Below are positions 33,501 through 42,780 of a DNA stretch of 64,000 nucleotides, one piece after another. The notes below the pieces were generated by a model. That model made no database searches. It had not been told where the DNA came from and was given only the letters and a program-made list of their open reading frames with translations. The DNA is taken from assembly GCA_023055355.1 (NCBI GenBank), contig JALJCS010000055.1, positions 1,966,166 to 2,030,165 of the forward strand, written 5' to 3'. The first letter of the stretch is position 1, and every line of letters begins with the position of its first letter. The position numbers and the translations under genes were made by a program. This DNA comes from Agelaius tricolor. Its lineage: Eukaryota > Chordata > Aves > Passeriformes > Icteridae.

Positions 33501-36500
33501 TCCCCTCCTTGGGGGTGTCCCCGAGCCCCCCAAACCCCTCCCTGACCCCCCCACTGCAGGGAACAGGAGCGACCCCGTGTTCGAGACGCTGCGCACCGGG
33601 GTCATCATGGCCAACAAGGAGCGCAAGAAGGGGCAGGACGACAAGAAAAACGTGAGTGGGGGGGTCGGGATCGCCCCAAAACCCCCCGATAAACCCCCCC
33701 AAATACCCCAATAACCCCCCAATAACCCCCCAAACCCCCAATAACCCCCCAAATACCCCAATAACCCCCAAATACCGCAATAACCCCCCAAATACGCAAT
33801 AACTCCCCAAAATCCCCAATAACCCTCAAATACCCAAATAAACCCCCAAATACCCCAATAACCCCCCAAATACCCCAATAACCCCCAAAATCCCCATATA
33901 ACCCCCCAAATACCCCAATAACCCCCCAAATACCCCAATAACCCCCCCAAATACTGCAATAACGCCTCAAATACCCCAATAACCCCCCAAATCCCCCAAT
34001 AACCCCTCAAATACCCCAATAACCCCCCAAATACCCCAATAACCCCCAAATACCCCCAATAACCCACCCCAAAATCCCCAATAACCACCCCAAAATCCCC
34101 CAATAACCCCCCCAAACACCCCAATAACCACCCCAAAATCCCCAATAACCCCCAAAATACCCCAAAGCACCCAATAAACCGCCCAAAATCCCTCAATAAC
34201 CCCCCCCAAATACCCCAATAACCCCCCCAAATACCCCAAATCCCCCAATAACCCCCCAAATTCCCCAATAACTCCATAACCCTACAATAACCCCTCAATA
34301 ACCCCCCAAACCACCCCAATAACCCCCAAAATCCCCCAATTTTGCACCTTTTTTGCCTTCCAGCCCCTGGCAGCGATGATGGACGAGGAGCCCGAGGCCA
34401 CGAAGCCGGTGGGGAGCAAAGCTGAGGGTGGTGAGCGCCGAGGGGTTTTTAGGGATTTTTAATGGGGTTTTTTTGGGGTTTTTATGGGGGTTTTTGGGGT
34501 TTTTATGGGGATTTTATGGGGGTTTTTATGGGGTTTTTATGGGGGGTTTTTGGGGGTTTTTTGGTTGACCCATGGGGACCCCCTGGATGTGTTTTTTAGG
34601 GTGGGGGGGTTTGGTTTTTGGGGGGTTTTCCCTCAGAAAAAGGGTCCCCAATTCACATCCCCATCTTTGGTTTCTGGTTTTTTTGGGGGGGTTTTGTTTT
34701 TTGGGTTTTTTTTTGGTTTTTTTGGGGGTTTTTCCCTTCAGAAAAAGGGTCCCCAATTCACGTCCCCATCTTTGGGTTTTGTTTGGGGGGGGCTTTGTTT
34801 TTGGGTTTTTTTTTGTTTTTTGGGGCATTTCCCACAGAAAAAGGGTCCCCGATTCACGTCCCCATCTTTGGTTTTTTGTTATTTTGGGGTTTTTTTTGTT
34901 TTTTGGGGAGGTTTCCTTCAGAAAAGGGTCCCCAATTCATGTCCCACCTTTGGTTTTTTTTTTTGTTTGTTTTTTGGGGGTTTTTTTGTTGGGTTTTTGG
35001 GGTTTTTTTTGTTTTTTTGGGATTTCCCCTTCAGAAAAAGGCTCCCCAATTCATGTCCCCACCTTTGTTTTTTTGTTTGGTTTTGGGGTGTTTTTTGGTT
35101 TTTTTGGGGGGTTTTTCCCTGCAGAAAAAGGGTCCCCAATTCACGTCCCCATCTTTGGTTTTTTGTTATTTTGGGGTTTTTTTTGGTTTTTTGGGGAGTT
35201 TCCCTTCAGAAAAAGGGTCCCTGATTCACATCCCCACCTTTGTTTTTTTTTGTTTTTTGGGTTTTTTTTTTTGTTGGGTTTCTGGGGTTTTTTTTTTGTT
35301 TTTTGGGATTTCCCTGCAGAAAAAGAGTCCCCAATTCATGTCCTCACATTTGGTTTCTGTTTTTTTGGGGCGTTTTTTTGTTTTTTGGGGGTTTTTCCCT
35401 TCAGAAAAAGGGTCCCCAATTCATGTCCCCATCTTTGGTTTCTGTTTTTTGGGAGGGGGTTTTGTTTTTTGGGGCGTTTTTTGGTTTTTTTGGGGGGGTT
35501 TCCTTGCAGAAAAAGGGTCCCAATTCATGTCCCCACCTTTCAGTTTTCTTTTTGGGGCGTTTTTTGGTTTTTTTGGGGTTTCCCTTCAGAAAAAGGGTCC
35601 CCTAATTCTTGTCCCCACCTTTGGTTTTGTTTTTTGGGGGGTTTTTCCCTTCAGGAAAAGGGTCCCCAATTCATGTCCCTACATTTGGTTTCTGTTTTTG
35701 GGGGGGTTTTTTGGGAGGTTTCCCTTCAGAAAAAGGGTCCCCAGTTCACATCCCCACCTTTAGGTTTGTTTTTTGGGCGTTTTTTGGTTTTTTGGGGGGT
35801 TTTCCCTTCAGAAAAAGGCTCCCCAATTCTTGTCCCCATCTTTGGGTTTTTGTTATTTTGGGGCGTTTTTTTGGCGGTTTTCCCTGCAGAAAAAGGGTCC
35901 CCAATTCACATCCCCACCTTTGGGTTTTTTTTTGGTTTTTTGGGTTTTTTTTGTTGGGTTTTTGGGGTTTTTTTTTGTTTTTGGGTTTTTCCCTTCATAA
36001 AACGTCTCCCCCAATTCACGTCCCCACCTTTGGAGGCTTCCCCCCATCAAACCTCGGCATTTTTGACCCCTCCTGCCTTCCCCAGGTGCCTCGAGGGGGA
36101 CAAAAAAGCTGAGAAGAGCCCGGCAGACGACAAGGTACCCCAAATCCTCACCCTGCACCCAAAAACACCTGAGAAAAACCAATGGGATCTGCCCGGGTGA
36201 CCCTCAGGGCTCTCAAAAACCCCACAGAGCAAAAAGCCCCAGCCAGGGGGGTTCCTGCAGTCCCATTATTTCGTGGCACTTTATCGCTTCAAAGCCCTGG
36301 AGAAGGACGACCTGGACTTCCCGTGAGTTCCCAGCTTTTTCTTGGCTCTTTCCTAAATTTTTGGGGGTTTTGGGGTTTTTTTGGGGGTTTTTTTGGGGTT
36401 TTTTGGGGTTTTTTTGGGTTTTTTTTGGGTTTGGCTTGATGTGGTTCCGTGCATTTCCCAAGGCTGAGCTGCTCAGGGCAGTCCCTGAGCCCGTGCTTGG

Positions 36501-39464
36501 GGCTGGAGGAGCTGATTCTGGAGGAAAAATGAGATTTTTTCCTGAGGTTTTTGGGGTTTTTGGAGGGTTTTGGGGTTTTTTGGGGGTTTTTTTGGGGTTT
36601 TTTGGGGTTTGGTTTGATGTGGTTCTGTGCATTTCCAAGGCTGAGCTGCTCAGGGCAGTCCCTGAGCCCTGGAGGATGACCTGGACTTCCCATGAGTTCC
36701 CAGCTTTTCCTTGGGCTCTTTCCTAAATTTTTTGGGATTTTTGGGGTTTTTTGGGTTTTTTTTTGGGGTTTTTTGGGTTTGGCTTGATGTGGTTCTGTGC
36801 ATTTCCCGAGGCTGAGCTGCTCAGGGCAGTCCCTGAGCCCGTGCTTGGGGCTGGAGAGCTGATTCTGGAGGAAAAATGAGATTTTTCCTGAGTTTTTTGG
36901 TTTTTTTTTTTGGTTTTTTTTTTGTTTTGTTTTGTTTTGTTTTGGGGTTTTTTTGGGGGGGTTTTGAGGGTTTTTTGGGTTTGGCTCGATGTGGTTCCGT
37001 GATTTCCCAGCTTTGTCCTGGGCTCTTTCCCGAAGTTTTTTGGGGGGGTTTTTTGTGGTTTTGTGATTTTTTGGGGTTTTTGGGTTTGGGTTTTTTTGTT
37101 TGTTTGGTTGGTTTTTGGGGTTTTTTTGGGGTTTTTTTTTGAGTTTTTTGGGGGGTTTTGGTTTTTTTTGGGGGGTTTGGCTCCACGTGGTTCTGTGCAT
37201 TTCCCAGCTTTGTACTGAGGTCTTTCCCGAGGTGTTTTGGGGTGGTTTTTTTTGTTGTTTTTTGGGGGGTTTTTTTTGGGATTTGGCTCAATGTGGTTCC
37301 GTGGACTTCCCAGCTTTGTCTGGGCTCTTTCCCAAGGTTTTTTTGGGTTTTTTGGTAGGGGGTTTGTGGGTTTTTTGGATTTTTTTTGGTTTTTTTGGGG
37401 GGGTTTTGGGGGGTTTTTATCTTTTTCGGGTTTTTTTTGTTGTTGTTTTGGGGGGTTTTTTTGGGATTTTTTGGGCTTTTTGGAGTCTGGCTCCACATGG
37501 TTCCATGCATTTCCCAAGGCTGGGCTGCTCTGGGCAGTCCCTGAGCCCGCGGGCTGCGTGTCCCAGGAGCTGATTCTGAAGGAAAATGAGATTTTTCTTG
37601 GTGGAAGAACCCCAAAAAACCCCAAAAAACTCAGTGGATTTCCCAGCTTTGTCCTGGGCTCTTTCCTGAATTTTTTGGGGGTTTTTTGGGGTTTTGCTTG
37701 ATGTGGTTCTGTGCATTTCCCAAGGCTGAGCTGCTCTGGGCAGTCCCTGAGCTCGTGGGCTGCGCAGACTCAGGACTGGAGGAGCTGATTCTGAAGGAAA
37801 ATGAGATTTTTCTTGACTGCTTTTCCCACCCTGCTTTTCCCCACTGGTTTTCCTGATGATTCTGAAGGAAAATCAGATTTTTCTCGGGTGGGAAAATCAC
37901 CCAAGGATGAGTGGGGGTCCTTCCCCCCTCAGAGATCCCCTCCTTCCCTTCCCTTCCAGCCCAGGGGAGAAGATCACGGTGGTCGATGACTCCAACGAGG
38001 AATGGTGGCGGGTAAGGCTGGGACAACACTTGAGGGGGGCCCCAAAACTTCTCAATACTTCTGTCCCCCCCTATTCTGGCAGGGAAGGGGGGTTTGGGAC
38101 CCCCAAATCGGCCTCAATTCCTCCTTTGCAGTCTCGTCCCGCCCGGTCACTGGCGGGAAAACGAGGGACGAGCAACTCAGGAACAAACCATTATGAGGGG
38201 AGAGAACATGGGGGGGAACAGAGGGTGAAACCATGATCTTAATTTATATAAAGAATAACCGACTTTACAACAAAAGCTGTAGAAAACACACAATGCCTAT
38301 CCTGGCACCCCCTATCGTGGCAGGGGAAGGGGGTTTGGGACCCCCAAATCGGCCTCAACGCCTCCTTTGCAGTCTTGTCCCGCAAAAACGAGGGACAAAC
38401 AACTCAGGAACAAACCATTATGCGGAGAGAATATGGGGGGAACCGAGGGTCAAACCATAAACTTAACTTTAAAAAAAATCCCCAACTTTACAACAAAACC
38501 TGTATAAACACACAATGCTACACTCCTTGAATTCCTCGCAGGGGAAAATCGGGGAGAAAGTTGGTTTTTCCCCCCAATTTCATCATCCGGGTGCGGGCGG
38601 GCGAGCGGGTGCACAAAGTGACGCGTTCCTTTGTGGGAAACCGGGAAATCGGGCAAATCACGCTCAAAAAGGATCAGGTGAGACGAAACCCCCCCTCAAA
38701 ATCACCCAGGGAACCCCCCCAAGCCCCTCTCCAAGCCCCCCAAACCAGCTGCACCCCATAAACAGCATCATCATCATCATCATCATCATCCTTATCCTTA
38801 TCATCCTTCCCAGCAGATGAGATTTGCTCTGTCCCGACCCTTCCTCATTTGCTCTGGGGGGTTCCTGGGGGTCTCTCCTGTCCTGAGGGGGTTCCTAGGG
38901 GTCCCCTCTGATCTGGGGGGTCCTTGGGGGTCTCCCCTCTCCTGGGGGGGGTGTCAGGGGTCTCCCCTGTCCTGAGGGGGTTCCTGGGGTTCCCCTGATC
39001 TGGGGGGGTTCCCGGGGGTCCCCTCTGATCTGAGGGGTTCCTTGGGGGTCTCCCCTCTCCTGGGGGGGTTCTTGGGGGTCTCCCCTGTCCTGAGGGGGTT
39101 CCTGGGGTTCCCCTAATCTGGGGGGGTTCCCGGGGGTCCCCTCTGATCTGAGGGGTTCCTTGGGGGTCTCCCCTCTCCTGGGGGGGTTCTCGGGGGTCTC
39201 TCCTGTCCTGGGGGGGTCTCCCTTGTCCTGGGGGGGTTCCTGGGGGTTTCCCCCTGTCCTGGGGGGGGTTCTCGGGGGTCTCCCTTGTCCTGGGGGTCCC
39301 TAGGGGTCTCTCCTGTCCTGGGGGGGGTCTCGGGGGGTCTCACCCACCCCGCTGTCCCCCCCAGATCGTGGTGCAGAAGGGAGAGGAGGTGAACGGCTAC
39401 GTCAAAGGTGTTCACGGGCCGCAAAGTGGGGCTGTTCCCCGTGGACTTCCTGGAGGAAATCTGA
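27521..39464 (+). CDS. STAC3: STAC3 (SH3 and cysteine-rich domain 3), 11 coding exons, three apparent frame breaks
   Basis: STAC3 is a skeletal-muscle adaptor that binds the L-type calcium channel CaV1.1 and is needed for excitation-contraction coupling. Coding exons: 27521-27586, 30319-30577, 30680-30777, 33398-33473, 33560-33651, 34364-34430, 36086-36134, 36228-36322, 37960-38011, 38542-38677 and 39365-39464. Domain order matches the family: an acidic stretch, a C1 zinc-finger ([29 protein letters not shown]), then SH3-1 ([20 protein letters not shown]) and SH3-2, ending FLEEI. Length would be about 362 residues, close to the human protein. Splice sites are canonical, but the frame is off by one base in three places (near 36095, 38565-38575 and 39404-39408), the last two in or beside homopolymers. 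I favour base-call errors over a dead gene because all exons, zinc ligands and both SH3 tryptophans survive. Confidence 0.93.
27700..28175. repeat. About 26-bp minisatellite, STAC3 intron
   Basis: Units are built on AATTTTTAAGCTGGGCATTT plus CCCCTT. The array runs to the left edge of the mitochondrial insertion at 28187. Confidence 0.93.
28187..28498 (+). pseudogene. Nuclear mitochondrial insertion: 16S rRNA 3' end plus tRNA-Leu(UUR)
   Basis: The sequence ACCTCGATGTTGGATCAGGA followed by CGTGATCTGAGTTCAGA is the universal 3' region of mitochondrial 16S rRNA. It continues through GATGAACTCTTCCCAGTA and AAGTGAGGCC, then at 28441 into GCCAGCGTGGCAGAGCTTGG, the start of mitochondrial tRNA-Leu(UUR), which follows 16S in vertebrate mtDNA. 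The tRNA copy breaks off near the T loop (about 28498), and its anticodon loop reads CTGAAG where CTTAAG is expected. Several substitutions show it is not recent. It lies in a STAC3 intron, between a minisatellite and an ERV fragment. Confidence 0.93.
28515..30095. mobile_element. ERV-derived element (LTR-like part plus downstream part)
   Basis: The left part (GACAGGAGTGTGCTAAGGAA, GGGGCTCTCAGGCAA, AATAACAGTTCTTTAATAGG) matches an LTR I know from passerine genomes. It holds a 33-bp array at 28937-29175 and continues as GGCTCCTCCCTCTGGGCTCT and GCAGGGACATTCCATAGCTG. From 29400 it continues as two units of the sequence seen four times at 5.87-7.2 kb. No intact viral reading frame is seen. Strand and class are not settled. 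Confidence 0.6.
28937..29175. repeat. 33-bp minisatellite within LTR-like element, second locus
   Basis: About 8 units of the same 33-bp repeat as at 9915-10460 (GTAGGAATGTTTGAAATCTC core), at the same place in the host element. Confidence 0.95.
30319..30577 (+). CDS. STAC3: STAC3 exon: acidic region and first half of C1 domain
   Basis: Two AG acceptors three bases apart (30315, 30318) allow one extra Gln. The donor gtgagt starts at 30578. The exon encodes [12 protein letters not shown], a Glu run after YIYEDE, then [20 protein letters not shown] and CDVCARMIV, the start of the zinc-binding C1 domain. Confidence 0.93.
30680..30777 (+). CDS. STAC3: STAC3 exon: second half of C1 domain
   Basis: Acceptor ccgcag ends at 30679 and donor gtgagt starts at 30778. 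It encodes [20 protein letters not shown] and EMQRCFGKI, with the C-x2-C, H-x2-C and final Cys ligands of a C1 finger. Confidence 0.94.
30785..33370. repeat. About 190-bp tandem repeat filling a STAC3 intron
   Basis: About 13 units contain GTGCCACCAGCCCTGGGCAT, CCCACTCTGGGGGTCCCCC and AACTCTGCCAGGTGGCTC. The first unit begins within a few bases of the donor at 30778. Every unit has a donor-like CCAGGTGGCT. A 782-codon minus-strand open frame covers part of this array and the next one; it is an artefact. Confidence 0.95.
33398..33473 (+). CDS. STAC3: STAC3 exon
   Basis: Acceptor ccgcag ends at 33397 and donor gtgacc starts at 33474. It encodes [20 protein letters not shown] and TKEQL, leaving one base. 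Confidence 0.9.
33560..33651 (+). CDS. STAC3: STAC3 exon
   Basis: Acceptor ctgcag ends at 33559 and donor gtgagt starts at 33652. It encodes [20 protein letters not shown] and [10 protein letters not shown], a highly conserved linker segment, ending in phase 0. Confidence 0.93.
33665..34345. repeat. About 20-bp CCCCAATAACCCCCCAAATA array
   Basis: C-rich units with AATA/AATAC spacers fill the whole intron between the exons at 33651 and 34364. C-runs on this strand mean G-runs on the other and possible quadruplex formation. Confidence 0.95.
34364..34430 (+). CDS. STAC3: STAC3 exon: acidic linker
   Basis: Acceptor ttccag ends at 34363 and the likely donor gtgagc starts at 34431. It encodes [22 protein letters not shown] and leaves one base. 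The next exon needs two, so either this donor is misplaced or one base is missing from the following exon. Confidence 0.8.
34445..36010. repeat. About 110-bp array of pyrimidine tract plus acceptor-like sites
   Basis: About 13-14 units each carry T-rich sequence, then TTTCCCTTCAGAAAAAGGGT and CCCCAATTCATGTCCCCACC. Each TTCAG or TGCAG is a good 3' splice-site lookalike placed before the true acceptor at 36085. Confidence 0.93.
36086..36134 (+). CDS. STAC3: STAC3 exon with apparent one-base frame break
   Basis: Acceptor ccccag ends at 36085 and donor gtaccc starts at 36135. The conserved reading [13 protein letters not shown] joins the next exon in frame, but the 5' join is one base short. The G5 run at 36095-36099 is a likely place for a missed base. 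Confidence 0.8.
36228..36322 (+). CDS. STAC3: STAC3 exon: start of first SH3 domain
   Basis: Acceptor ccacag ends at 36227 and donor gtgagt starts at 36323. It encodes [20 protein letters not shown] and [11 protein letters not shown] (ALYRF and acidic RT loop of an SH3), leaving two bases. A mutated copy of its 3' end lies at about 36665-36715. Confidence 0.93.
36325..37800. repeat. Array seeded by the end of a STAC3 exon
   Basis: Units contain CCCAGCTTTGTCCTGGGCTC, long GGGGTTTT runs, GGCTTGATGTGGTTCTGTGC, GGCTGAGCTGCTCAGGGCAG and GGAGCTGATTCTGGAGG. The first unit starts at the donor at 36323. A later unit includes a copy of the exon end (about 36665-36715). Confidence 0.9.
36665..36715 (+). 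pseudogene. Copy of a STAC3 exon 3' end with mutated donor
   Basis: GCCCTGGAGGATGACCTGGA and CTTCCCATGAGTTCCCAGC match the real exon end at about 36294-36335, with a short deletion and the donor GT changed to AT. It is embedded in the array that fills this intron. Confidence 0.85.
37960..38011 (+). CDS. STAC3: STAC3 exon: SH3-1 core
   Basis: Acceptor ttccag ends at 37959 and donor gtaagg starts at 38012. It encodes [17 protein letters not shown], with the SH3 tryptophan pair. A Trp-to-Ser change in this SH3 domain is known to cause a human myopathy; both Trp are intact here. Confidence 0.94.
38080..38525. repeat. Two tandem copies of an about 225-bp sequence
   Basis: Both copies hold GACCCCCAAATCGGCCTCAA, CAACTCAGGAACAAACCATT and ACTTTACAACAAAA. 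It is AT-richer than the surroundings and may be an old dispersed repeat; I do not recognise a family. Confidence 0.85.
38542..38677 (+). CDS. STAC3: STAC3 exon: SH3-1 end and SH3-2 start, frame break
   Basis: Acceptor cgcag ends at 38541 and donor gtgaga starts at 38678. It reads GKIGEKVGF, then the frame slips in the run T5C6 (38565-38575) and resumes as [20 protein letters not shown] and [13 protein letters not shown]. The exon is 136 nt where a multiple of three is needed, so it is one base too long (or two short). Confidence 0.88.
38765..39355. repeat. ATC run and G-rich array before the last STAC3 exon
   Basis: A short (ATC)n run at 38767-38790 is followed by units of about 33 bp built on CTCCTGGGGGGGTTCCTGGG and GGTCTCCCCT. 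They reach the pyrimidine tract of the acceptor at 39364. Confidence 0.92.
39365..39464 (+). CDS. STAC3: STAC3 last coding exon, frame break
   Basis: Acceptor ccccag ends at 39364 and TGA is at 39462-39464. It reads [14 protein letters not shown], slips by one extra base at AAAGG (39404-39408), then reads [18 protein letters not shown] and stop. No clear AATAAA follows in the next several hundred bases. Confidence 0.88.
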
Positions 39465-39479
39465 GGAGGGGGGCTGCGA

Positions 39480-40880
39480 CCCCCGGGACTGGGCACGGAT
39501 GGGATGGGGGCACCCTGGGATGGGAAATGGGGGGGAAAACCCCAAAAAAGCCCCGGGATTGGGGGGCTGAGACCCCCGAGATGGGGGGGTTGAGACCCCC
39601 GGGATTGGGGGCCAGAGACCCCCCCGGGATGGGGACAGAGAGGCTGCAGGGCACGGATGGGATGGGGCACCCTGGGGATGGGAAATGGGGAAAAAAACCC
39701 GGGATTGGGATTGGGATGGGGGGGGCCCTGGCTGCGGGACAGGTTTGGGGTCGGGGGGGGCACCCTCAGTCCTGGGGGTCCCTGGGGGGGTCCTGCCCCG
39801 GTGCCCCCCGTGCCCCCGGTGCTGGCAATACACGGCTGTGCCCACCCCCCCGTCTCGGTGTGGATTTAATGGGAGGGGGCTCGGGGGGGGGTGGCACTGT
39901 GGAGGTGCCAGTGGCCCTCAGGGGAGGGGTCAGTGGTCACTGTGGGGGGGGCTCGGTGGCACCTGGGGGGTGGCACTGCTGGGGTGGCAGTGCCACACTG
40001 GGACGGGGGCAGGAGGGGGGCACTGGTCACTGTGGGGTGGTGGTGGTCACCAGGGAGGGTCAGTGGTCACTGGGGGGGGGGGGGGGCTCAGTGGTCACTC
40101 TGGGGGTGCTGGTGGCCCTAATGGAGGGGTCGCTGTGGGGGTCCACTCACAGTCACTCTGGGGTGCCGCTGTCCCCAAGGGGGGGGGGGGGTCACTGGTC
40201 ACTCTGTGGGGGTCACTCTGGGGGTCACAGTCACTCTGGGGGAGCCACTGTACCCAATGGAGGGGTCACAGGTCACTCTGGGGGTCACTCACTGGTCACT
40301 CCGGGGTGCCACTGTCCCCAATGAAGGGGTCACTCACTGGTCACTCTGGGGGTCACTCACTGGTCATTCTGGGGGTCACTGTGGGGGTCACTCACTGGTC
40401 TCTCTGGGGGTCACTCACGGTCACTCTGGGGTGCCCCTGTCCCCAATGAATGGGTCTCTCACGGTCACTCCGGGGTGCTGCTGTCCCCAATGAAGGGGTC
40501 ACTCCCTGGTCACTCTGGGGGTCACTCACTGGTCACTCTGGGGGTCTCTCACGGTCACTCCGGGGGTGCTGCTGTCCCCAATGAATGGGTTCATTCCCTG
40601 GTCACTCTGAGGGTCACTCACTGGTCACTCCCTGGTCACACTGGGGGTCACTCCCTGGTCACTCACTGGTACTCTGAGGGTCACTCCCTGGTCACTCCCT
40701 GGTCGCTCTGGGGGTCTCTCACGGTCACTCCCTGGTCACTCTGGGGGTCTCTCTCGGTCACTCCGCGGTGCCGCTGTCCCCAATGAAGGGGTCACTCACT
40801 GATCACTCCCTGGTCAGTCTGAGGGTCACTCCCTGGTCACTCTGGGGGTCTCTCTCGGTCACTCCGCGGTGCCGCTGTCC
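39480..40880. repeat. G-rich arrays downstream of STAC3
   Basis: 39480-39850 holds GGGATTGGGGGCTGAGACCCC-like units. 39890-40870 holds GGTCACTCTGGGGGTCACTC units of variable length. No gene is seen. Confidence 0.85.
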
Positions 40881-41260
40881 CCCCGCGGGGCTCCCCCCGT
40901 GCCCGGCCCGCTCCGAGGCTCAGGGTGGCTCCCGGCCCCCCCGGCGCTGGCGCGGGGCCCGAGCAGGTGTGGCGGGTGCCAGGTGCCGGTGCCGGGGACA
41001 CGGCGGGACCTTGGCAGCTGCCCGGGGCCGCCCGTGACGTCACGGCATCCGTGACGTCAGCGGTAACCACGGCAACGGGGCGGGCGGGCGTGGCTTGGCG
41101 GAGGTGGGCGTGGCCGAGCTTTGCCCCGTTCGGCCGCCAGGGGGCGCTGTCGGCACGCGGCGCAGCAGAGCCCTATGTAAAGTCATGCAAAATATGCAAA
41201 AAATATGCAAATGAGGAGGGGAGGCAGCGGCGCCTCCTGGCGGGCGGTTTTTGGGGGGTA
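40880..41260. promoter_or_regulatory. CpG-rich regulatory island with CRE, RFX, CTCF and octamer motifs
   Basis: This unique block has two perfect CREs TGACGTCA (41035-41042, 41052-41059), an RFX X-box-like GTAACCACGGCAAC (about 41063-41076), GGGCGTGGC boxes and a strong CTCF core CCGCCAGGGGGCGCTG (41134-41149). It also has three ATGCAAA motifs (41185, 41194, 41205), the last a full octamer ATGCAAAT, and a weaker reverse CTCF-like site near 41230-41245. It could be a promoter or insulator. No exon could be tied to it. Confidence 0.55.
41134..41149 (+). promoter_or_regulatory. CTCF core motif
   Basis: CCGCCAGGGGGCGCTG matches the 14-position CTCF core except for G at position 3. It is inside a CpG-rich island between STAC3 and NDUFA4L2. 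Confidence 0.65.
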
Positions 41261-41559
41261 CCGGAGATGGGATTGGGGAGAGGGAAGGGAGGGGTCCCCA
41301 TGTCCCCCGCCCCCCCCCCCCCCCCCCCCCCAGTCCGTGAGGTGCTGAGGGGGTTGTGGGGGGCACAGGGAACCCCGGGCGGGGGGAAGAAGCCAAAGTG
41401 GGACCCCCACATCGGGGGTGTCCCCCCATTCCCAGCACCCCAATTAGCGGAGGGGTCCCCGTGAGGTGCTGAGGGGGGCACAGGGAACCCCGGATGGGGG
41501 AAGCAAGAGTGGGACCCCCACACCTGGGCTCTCCCCCTCATTCCCAGCACCCCAATTAG

Positions 41560-41910
41560 CGGAGACCGCTCCTGGAATTATGCAAATGAGCGGGGGGGGG
41601 GGGTGGCAATCCTCGTGCCTGACCTCCCTCCCTCCCTTCCCCTCCTGTCACAGCTTTAAATGCCGAGCCATTAAAATTTTCCGCCTCATTTGCGGCTCCT
41701 CTCGGTTCATTTTCCCGGATTCTCCGTTTATTTATTTGCCGAGCCCTGCGGGAGGGGGGGAGCGGCTGATTCGCCGCGTTTGAGGGGTGGGGAGGGGAAA
41801 AAAAAGGGGGAGGGAGGGCTTCGGGTAATTGAACAGCTGATGATGAGAACAACTTAATTAGAGTCAGCTGGAAAATTGGGGAAAACGGCCCCGATCAGCC
41901 TCACACCCTG
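41560..41910. promoter_or_regulatory. Candidate conserved non-coding island (octamer, homeodomain)
   Basis: An octamer ATGCAAAT lies at 41580-41587, with CAATTAGCGG just before it and CCATTAAAATTTTCC, GTTTATTTATTTGCC and AACTTAATTAGAGTCAGCTG after it. It is unique and AT-rich compared with the arrays on both sides. Function is inferred from motif content only. Confidence 0.4.
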
Positions 41911-41929
41911 CCCAGGCCCCTGCTGCTGG

Positions 41930-42780
41930 GACGGGAATTTTGGGGTGAATTTTGGGGTTTTTGGGGTCACTTTGGGGTTTTGAGGGGTCCCAGTGTGGGG
42001 TTTGGGGGTCTCAGAATTTTGGGATTCATTTTGGGGTTAATTTTGGGGTTAATTTTGGGATGTATTTTGCGATGAATTTTGGGATGTGAATTTTGGGGTC
42101 AATTTTGGGATGTATTTTGGGATGAATTTTGGGGTTCTTGGCGTCACTTTGGGGTTTTGAAGGGTCCCAATGTGGGGTTTGGGGTCTCAGAATTTTGGGG
42201 TCTCAGAATTTCGGGGTGTGAATTTGGGGGTATTAAATTTGGGATGTGAATTTTGGGAGGTGAATTTTGGGGTGTTTAGGGTCACTTTGGGGTTTTGAAG
42301 GGGCTCAGAGTGGGATTTGGGGTCCCAGTGTGGGGTTTAGAGTCAGTTTAGGGTGTCAGAATTCTGGGATGTGAATTTTGGGATGAATTTTGGGATGGGA
42401 ATTTTGGGATGGGAATTTTGGGATTAATTTTGGGGGTTTTGGGGTCACTTTGGGGTTTTGAGGGGGTCCCAGTGTGGGGTTTGGGGTCTCAGAATTTTGG
42501 GGTGTGAATTTTGGAGTATTAAATTTGGGATGTGAATTTTGGGGTTAATTTTGGGATGGGAATTTTGGGATTAATTTCGGGGGTTTTCAGGTCACTTTGG
42601 GATTTTGAGGGGGTCCCAGTGTGGGGTTTGGGGTCTCAGAATTTTGGGGTGTGAGTTTCGGGGTGTGAATTTTAGGATTAATTTTGAGATTAATTTTGGG
42701 GGTGAATTTTGGGATGTGAATTTCGGGGTGAATTTTGGGGTAAATAATAAATCCCCAAAATTCATCTCAAAATAAATCCC
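41930..42780. repeat. ATTTTGGGGTGTGAATTTTGGG array
   Basis: Units of about 15-25 bp combine AATTTTGGGATG and GGTCACTTTGGGGTTTTGAG. A unique patch follows at 42820-43040 (CATATTCATGGGATTTATCC, CGATTAAACGCG), another candidate regulatory island. Confidence 0.9.

Noticed and set aside
31971..34319. 782-codon minus-strand open frame
   Set aside because: It runs through two tandem arrays and two STAC3 exons on the opposite strand. The sequence is Gly/Trp/Pro repeats with no domain and is explained by repeat periodicity.
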